The position numbers and the translations under genes were made by a program. From NCBI GenBank assembly GCA_041287425.1, contig JBEULG010000038.1, forward strand, positions 3,198 through 67,197: DNA of 64,000 nt, read 5' to 3'. The stretch comes from JAFGSI01 sp041287425. GTDB taxonomy: Bacteria > Chloroflexota > Anaerolineae > Anaerolineales > Villigracilaceae. Positions 59,768 to 64,000 of this stretch are shown in pieces. The stretch's first letter is position 1. Every line of letters begins with the position of its first letter. The notes beneath the pieces were generated by a model. The model did no database searches, was not told where the DNA came from, and saw nothing but the letters and a program-made list of their open reading frames with translations.

Positions 59768-61038
59768 CCCCCATGGAAAACACGCTTCCTCCTTCCTCTG
59801 AATCAGAAGACCGGCGCGGCTGGGCCGCCCGCTTCTTCACCATTTGGACCGGGCAAGCCTTCTCCCTCATCGGCTCGGCGCTGGTGCAATTTGCCCTCGT
59901 CTGGTGGCTGACGCAGCAGACCGGCTCGGCGACCATCCTGGCCACCGCCTCGCTCGTTGCCCTGCTGCCGCAAATCGTGCTTGGCCCCTTCGTCGGTGCG
60001 CTGGTTGACCGCTGGAATCGGCGCCTGATCATGATCATCGCCGACGCCTCCATCGCCGCCGCGACCGGCGTGTTGATTTTTCTCTTCGCAACCGGCCTGG
60101 TGCAGGTCTGGCACATTTACGCCATCCTGTTCCTCCGTTCCCTCGGCGGCGCTTTCCATCACCCTGCCATGACCGCCTCAACCTCGCTGATGGTGCCCCA
60201 CCGCCATCTGACGCGCCTCTCTGGCCTCAACCAGTTGCTGCAGGGGTTCCTGAGCATCTTTGCGCCGCCATTGGGCGCCCTGTTGCTCGGCTTCTTACCG
60301 ACCCAGGGCGTGTTGGCAATCGATGTCGGCACGGCGGCCCTGGCCATCTTGCCGCTCCTCTTCTTGTCCATTCCCCAGCCGCAGCGTCAGGCCAACCGTG
60401 CGGCCCCGGTCACCTCCTACTGGCACGATCTGGGCGACGGGTTGCGCTATGTCGTCCGATGGCCGGGCTTGCTCGGTTTGATTCTGCTTGCCATGCTGCT
60501 TAACTTCTTGCTCAGCCCCAGTTCATCTCTCCTGCCGCTCCTGGTTTTGAAGGAATTTCAAGGCGGGGCACCGCAACTGGCAGCGGTCGAATCGGCCTTT
60601 GGGGTCGGCATCATCCTGGGTGGCTCGATTCTGGGCGTCTGGGGCGGATTCAAACGCCGCATTCTCACCTCCTTTGCGGGCATCCTCGGCATCGGCGCAG
60701 GCGTCATCCTGACCGGCCTGGCGCCGGCCGGCATGTTCTGGCTGCTGCTGGCCGCCAATTTCCTCATCGGCCTCACCCAGGTATTTGCCAACGGGCCAAT
60801 CCTCGCCATTTTCCAGACGGCGGTCGAGGCGGATTATCAGGGACGCGTCTTCTCGCTGATCGGCGCAGGAGCGACCGCCATGATGCCGCTCAGCCTGCTG
60901 ATCGCCGGTCCGCTGGCGGATGCGCTGGGCGTGCGCTTCTGGTATCTGACCGGTGGCAGCACCTGTATCTTGATGACTCTGGCGGCGCTCTTCATTCCTG
61001 CGATTATGAACATCGAGCAAAACCGGCAGCAGGCATGA
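59764..61038 (+). CDS. Major facilitator superfamily exporter (MFS_3/EntS-like)
   Basis: 424 residues, about 12 membrane helices. The N-terminal helix WTGQAFSLIGSALVQFALVWWL, the loop GPFVGALVDRWNRRLIMIIAD (motif A) and the long central loop resemble macrolide/siderophore exporters of the MefA/EntS group. Substrate unknown. It is coupled to the RHH regulator, so the exporter is probably induced by the molecule the regulator senses. Confidence 0.85.
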   Translation: MTPMENTLPPSSESEDRRGWAARFFTIWTGQAFSLIGSALVQFALVWWLTQQTGSATILATASLVALLPQIVLGPFVGALVDRWNRRLIMIIADASIAAATGVLIFLFATGLVQVWHIYAILFLRSLGGAFHHPAMTASTSLMVPHRHLTRLSGLNQLLQGFLSIFAPPLGALLLGFLPTQGVLAIDVGTAALAILPLLFLSIPQPQRQANRAAPVTSYWHDLGDGLRYVVRWPGLLGLILLAMLLNFLLSPSSSLLPLLVLKEFQGGAPQLAAVESAFGVGIILGGSILGVWGGFKRRILTSFAGILGIGAGVILTGLAPAGMFWLLLAANFLIGLTQVFANGPILAIFQTAVEADYQGRVFSLIGAGATAMMPLSLLIAGPLADALGVRFWYLTGGSTCILMTLAALFIPAIMNIEQNRQQA

Positions 61039-61042
61039 AAAA

Positions 61043-61066
61043 ACCGGGCCCCGATTGGAGCCCGGT
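61043..61066 (-). terminator. Terminator between the MFS gene and csp
   Basis: ACCGGGC (61043-61049) and GCCCGGT (61060-61066) form the stem; on the minus strand a TTTTTT run follows, so it ends csp and may also end the MFS transcript. Confidence 0.7.
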
Positions 61067-61089
61067 GTCGGTTGCAGCGATGAAGTATC

Positions 61090-61305
61090 TTAGCCGATCA
61101 CGACCACATTGGCAGCCTGCAGGCCCTTCGGGCCCTGCTCGATCGAGAACTCGACCTTTTGATTCTCCTCCAACTTCTTGTAGCCCTCCATCTGGAGCGC
61201 CGAAAAGTGGACGAAGACGTCCTCACCGTCCTCGCGGCCGATGAAGCCGTAGCCCTTGGTCGCATTGAACCATTTGACCGTACCGACGAACCGTTCTTCA
61301 GACAT
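61090..61305 (-). CDS. csp: Cold-shock domain protein
   Basis: 71 residues from the ATG at 61305 (AAGGAG upstream). It has RNP1 GYGFIGRE and RNP2 VFVHFSA of the CSD fold, and TVKWFNATKGYGFI. It binds single-stranded RNA/DNA as an RNA chaperone. The gene directly borders the DnaA-box-rich region. Confidence 0.97.
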   Translation of the reverse strand: MSEERFVGTVKWFNATKGYGFIGREDGEDVFVHFSALQMEGYKKLEENQKVEFSIEQGPKGLQAANVVVIG

Positions 61306-61879
61306 TTTTTCTTTCTCCTTGCAAAAATAGTTTGCGCCGGCCCGCCAACTTCCGGCAGTACCCGGCGCGTGCAACGGGGGCAAGATTATCACGAAAGAAA
61401 GCGCCTGTCAAGAGACCCTTCTGTAGTTATCAGGGAGGGTAATTGTGGACAGCCAATCATCTGGCCAGGAAACTTCGCAGGGGATGTGCAGAAAGAAAAG
61501 ATGATCATTTAGAATTGAATCACGATTTAGTCTTCGTAGCAGAATGGGTGGAAATGTGGAAAAGATCTGCACGCCCCCATGGCTGGCGGCTGGAAGCGAA
61601 GCCTCTCCCACATTTTCGGCTGGCGGGGCCCAGAGCGCCCGTTTGCCTTGTGGATAACGCCGCAAAGATGTGTCGCCGCTAAAAAGGGCCTCGTCGTCCA
61701 TTTCCACATTTAGGCTTTCCCAGATATATGCCCCCATATCTGGCGTCACCCTGATAGAACAATTGGGCGTCTTTTCCACAACCTGCCCGCTTTATCCACA
61801 GATTTCGGTCAGTTATCCACACCTTGGGGCAGATTTCAGGCCGGGCGCTCCCCCAAATATGGAGCAAGTAGAGAGGCGG
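61306..61879. other. Candidate chromosomal replication origin (oriC) with a DnaA-box cluster
   Basis: The 574-bp gap between csp and the next gene has no supported gene. It holds three perfect TTATCCACA boxes: 61649-61657 (minus), 61792-61800 (plus) and 61813-61821 (plus). Near matches are TTTTCCACA at 61555-61563 (minus) and 61772-61780 (plus), ATTTCCACA at 61700-61708, and TTGTGGACA at 61443-61451. Boxes at 61772, 61792 and 61813 are tandem, 20-21 bp apart. An AT-rich stretch (61501-61530) and an 8-bp inverted repeat CCAGATAT/ATATCTGG (61720-61743) are also present. dnaA and dnaN are not in the window. Confidence 0.7.
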
Positions 61880-62875
61880 CTAAAGGCCCTGTTCCCTGGC
61901 CAGATTGTCCAGGATTTCTTCGACCAGGTCGAGGAAGCCGTCCAGGCTTTCCATGCGGGCGTAGAAGCCGACCCCGGCCAGGCCAAGCGCCTCACAGACG
62001 GCCAGCCAGCGGGCTTGTTTGGGCGCCGGCAGGACGAGGGCGGCCAGCGCCCAGGTGTGCAGCAGCGGCCAGAGGATGGCGCGCCGGCTGTCGGTGGATA
62101 GAATCGCCTCGAAGGCGAGTTTGTAGTATCCCAGCCGGGCGGCGTGGATGCGCGCCTCGACCTTCGGCCGGCTGGCGGCGTCGAGGAAGGCGGTCTCCCA
62201 TTCGGGCAGCAAATCCTCCAGCACGGTGCCGGTGGACATCTCGGAGCCGAGCAGGCGGAACAATTCGCCTGCCAGGCCGGGGGCGCCAACAGCCTCGGCC
62301 CGCAACGGAAACTCGAGCAGCAGGCGGCGTTCGGCCAACGGCGGCCCGTTCAGCGCGGCGACGGCGTTGGCGGCGTCGGCGACGGCCTCGAGGTAGGCGA
62401 GAATCCGGGCGGGCGTCTCCTCCGGGCTGGTTTGCAGGCTGCTCCAGGCCTGGCGCGCCCGCTCGGCCAGCAGACGGGCGCGGGCCAGGACGTTTTCGGG
62501 GGCGTCGAACTTGTCGCGCACACCAGCCTGGACGAATTCGAGGAAATGCTGGCTTTCATATAGCCAGGCGGGGTTGTACAACTCCGGCCCCAGGAAGGGG
62601 TCGGCGCGCAACTGACGCGGCCGGGCGTAGTCGGCGCGGCTGCGGTGCAGGATGTCGAGGTGCACCTCGGCGGTCAGGGGGACGATTTCGCGCTGGACGG
62701 GGGGCGTTGCAGCGTGGACGATGACCAGGTCGATGTCGCCGGCGCCGCCCAGCAGCGGGTCGGGGCGCAGCAGGGAGCCGGTCAGGTAGACGGCCGCCAG
62801 GTCGGGTTCGGCCAGCGCCCGCTTTTGGGAGGTCTCGCGGGCGATGCGCAATAGAAAATCAGGCGTGAGACGCAT
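61880..62875 (-). CDS. Nucleotidyltransferase-fold protein
   Basis: 331 residues. Residues about 28-50 carry the pol-beta-like signature LTGSLLRPDPLLGGAGDIDLVIV (GS at 33-34, DxD at 47 and 49). The rest is helical, like the helical domain of kanamycin nucleotidyltransferases or HEPN-associated proteins. Substrate unknown. The start overlaps the deoxynucleoside kinase stop by 17 bp, so the two are co-transcribed. Confidence 0.8.
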   Translation of the reverse strand: MRLTPDFLLRIARETSQKRALAEPDLAAVYLTGSLLRPDPLLGGAGDIDLVIVHAATPPVQREIVPLTAEVHLDILHRSRADYARPRQLRADPFLGPELYNPAWLYESQHFLEFVQAGVRDKFDAPENVLARARLLAERARQAWSSLQTSPEETPARILAYLEAVADAANAVAALNGPPLAERRLLLEFPLRAEAVGAPGLAGELFRLLGSEMSTGTVLEDLLPEWETAFLDAASRPKVEARIHAARLGYYKLAFEAILSTDSRRAILWPLLHTWALAALVLPAPKQARWLAVCEALGLAGVGFYARMESLDGFLDLVEEILDNLAREQGL

Positions 62876-63503
62876 GTCTCTCCTCCTGGACCGGGCGGGG
62901 CAGGTCCAGCACGGCGCGGATGCGTGCCTCGATCAGGTCGAGATGTTTGAGGTGACGGACGAAGTCGAGCGGGTCGGTGTCAATGGTCAGGACGGGGGTG
63001 TCGTCGTAGGGTTTGGAGAAGAATTCTTCGTAGGTCTGGTTGAGGGTCTCGATGTAGGCGCGTTCCATGTTGCGCTCGTAGGAGCGGTCGCGCATGGCGA
63101 TGCGCTGCATGAGGGTATCGGTGCTGGCGCGCAGATAGACGAGCAGGTCGGGGCGGGTGATTTTTTCGGCCAGGGCCTCGTGCACCTGTTGATAGACGCT
63201 CAGTTCGTCGTTCTTCAGGTTGATGCGGGCGAAGAGCGAGTCTTTGGCGAAGGTGTAGTCGGAGATGAGCGGGCGGCCGCGCGCCAGGATTTCGGGCACG
63301 GTGCGGTGCTGTTGGTGATAGCGGCTGAGCAGGAAGAAGATTTGCGTCTGAAAGGCGTAGCGTTCGCGGTCGGCGTAGAAGTCGGAGAGGAAGGGGTTTT
63401 CTTCGAAGACTTCGAGCAGGAGTTCCGCGTCGAAGCGGGGCTGCAGGAGCCGCGCCAGGGTGGTCTTGCCGACGCCGATGACGCCTTCGATGGCGATGTA
63501 CAT
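62859..63503 (-). CDS. Deoxynucleoside (dAdo/dGuo) kinase
   Basis: 214 residues. P-loop MYIAIEGVIGVGKTT, substrate loop LEVFEENPFLSDFY, ISDYTFAKDSLFAR and the LID RDRSYERNMERAYIETL are those of the dNK/dGK-dAK family. It phosphorylates deoxynucleosides for dNTP salvage. First gene of a two-gene unit with the nucleotidyltransferase-fold protein. Confidence 0.9.
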   Translation of the reverse strand: MYIAIEGVIGVGKTTLARLLQPRFDAELLLEVFEENPFLSDFYADRERYAFQTQIFFLLSRYHQQHRTVPEILARGRPLISDYTFAKDSLFARINLKNDELSVYQQVHEALAEKITRPDLLVYLRASTDTLMQRIAMRDRSYERNMERAYIETLNQTYEEFFSKPYDDTPVLTIDTDPLDFVRHLKHLDLIEARIRAVLDLPRPVQEERHASHA

Positions 63504-63624
63504 ACGTCCACACTCCGGCAGGGAGGATGGGTTAAGGATACCATATTTTGGAGAGAGGATTTACGCTTTGGCAATGGATGGCGCTTCCTTGTTTACAAAG
63601 AAGTGCTTCTCCGGCCGCTGTCCT

Positions 63625-63653
63625 TTGAAAGCCGGCTGCGAGGGGCGTATAAT
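63625..63653 (+). promoter_or_regulatory. Promoter of the final lipoprotein gene
   Basis: -35 TTGAAA (63625-63630), 17-bp spacer, -10 TATAAT (63648-63653), about 30 nt before the ATG at 63683; the ribosome-binding site is GGAGG. Confidence 0.7.
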
Positions 63654-63682
63654 CGGCTTTAGACTTTTGCCGGAGGTCCCCC

Positions 63683-64000
63683 ATGTCCCGCCTCACGCCC
63701 TCCCGTCTCACAACCTGCGCCCTGCTCCTCGTCCTGACCCTCCTCGCCGCCTGCGCACCCCAGACGGCAGACGGCGGACCGCAGACCGCGACCCCACCGC
63801 CCACCGTCACGCCCACCCGCACGCCCAACCCTACCCCCACCTTCACTCCTACCCCGCTCCCCCATCCCTCCGCCTTCGACCCGGCCTTCGCGCGCGGCCT
63901 CGTCCACTTCGACCCCGCCGGCGGACACTGGCTCGTCACCGCCTCTTACCCGACCGCCGGCGGCAGCCTCGGGACCGCCGACTTCGCCCTTGACCCCCAC
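63683..64000 (+). CDS. Lipoprotein (5' part; gene runs off the window)
   Basis: 106 codons from the ATG at 63683 to the window edge. Lipobox LLAAC (Cys about 24) is followed by a Pro/Thr-rich linker (PPPTVTPTRTPNPTPTFTPTPLPHP), then the start of a secreted domain (FARGLVHFDPAGGHWLVTASYPTAGG). The layout matches the other lipoproteins in this window. The domain cannot be identified from the part present. Confidence 0.8.
   Translation, partial: MSRLTPSRLTTCALLLVLTLLAACAPQTADGGPQTATPPPTVTPTRTPNPTPTFTPTPLPHPSAFDPAFARGLVHFDPAGGHWLVTASYPTAGGSLGTADFALDPH

Noticed and set aside
61408..61779. A 123-codon minus-strand protein in the csp gap
   Set aside because: No ribosome-binding site and no recognisable domain; the frame runs through DnaA boxes and an inverted repeat, which fits a replication origin better.

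Overview
The window is GC-rich, densely coded bacterial chromosome and looks like a Chloroflexota (probably class Anaerolineae) genome. This is inferred from: many lipoproteins with short lipoboxes and Pro/Thr-rich linkers and no outer-membrane genes; a T-box leader on serS; Rex; a Bacillota-like GAAC-N4-GTTC operator; a DUF5666 / ECF sigma / DUF5667 set; and many genes with a -10 box only 6-8 nt before the start codon (leaderless mRNAs). No phage, plasmid backbone, transposase or CRISPR array was seen.

Layout. 0-8 kb: esterase, Nudix hydrolase, membrane protein and lipoproteins, coaBC with a phosphoesterase, rsmG and a cupin. 8-12 kb (minus): def-recF and a cyclic-nucleotide-binding/PH-like membrane protein. 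11.6-13.2 kb: an operator-controlled membrane protein and lytic transglycosylase pair. 13.2-15.3 kb: two-component system. 15.4-22.4 kb (plus): sugar transferase, T-box-serS, CHASE2 adenylate cyclase, large lipoprotein, rex. 22.8-28.4 kb (minus): atpA-atpG-atpD-atpC-mreB, without Fo or delta genes. 28.4-33 kb: repeat-rich gap, ATP-grasp ligase, SDR-like protein, UbiA prenyltransferase. 33-35.7 kb (minus): inositol-phosphate synthase, deacetylase-like lipoprotein, HIT protein. 35.7-39.1 kb (plus): histidine kinase, PfkB-like protein, M20 peptidase. 39.1-43.3 kb (minus): TolB-like lipoprotein, DUF711 protein, SpoU methyltransferase, macro-domain protein.

43.3-52.1 kb (minus) is the most unusual locus: a compact run of ten genes behind an XRE-cupin regulator. 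It encodes an HMG-CoA-synthase-like protein, a thiolase with its DUF35 partner, an SCP2 carrier, an SDR, a ferrochelatase-like protein, two paralogous multi-pass proteins, another membrane protein and an unrecognised 345-residue protein. By eye the HMG-CoA-synthase-like protein keeps the catalytic Cys but not the Glu and His of true HMG-CoA synthases. It may be an undescribed acyl-CoA condensation (lipid or ketone) pathway tied to the membrane; that function is inference.

52.3-53.6 kb is infC-rpmI-rplT, with infC apparently starting at ATC. Then come lysA, tRNA-Leu(CAG), etfBA, the DUF5666/ECF sigma/DUF5667 set, a ribbon-helix-helix regulator with an MFS exporter behind a 36-bp palindrome, and a cold-shock gene. 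The 570-bp gap at 61.3-61.9 kb has three perfect DnaA boxes plus near matches and is a candidate oriC. A nucleotidyltransferase-fold protein, a deoxynucleoside kinase and a truncated lipoprotein gene close the window.

Three repeat families recur in the gaps: an approximately 140-bp MITE-like element with 12-bp terminal inverted repeats (two full copies, one shortened), a single 119-bp element with different 15-bp ends, and tandem arrays built on the core GCATCGAATGACGCGAAT.
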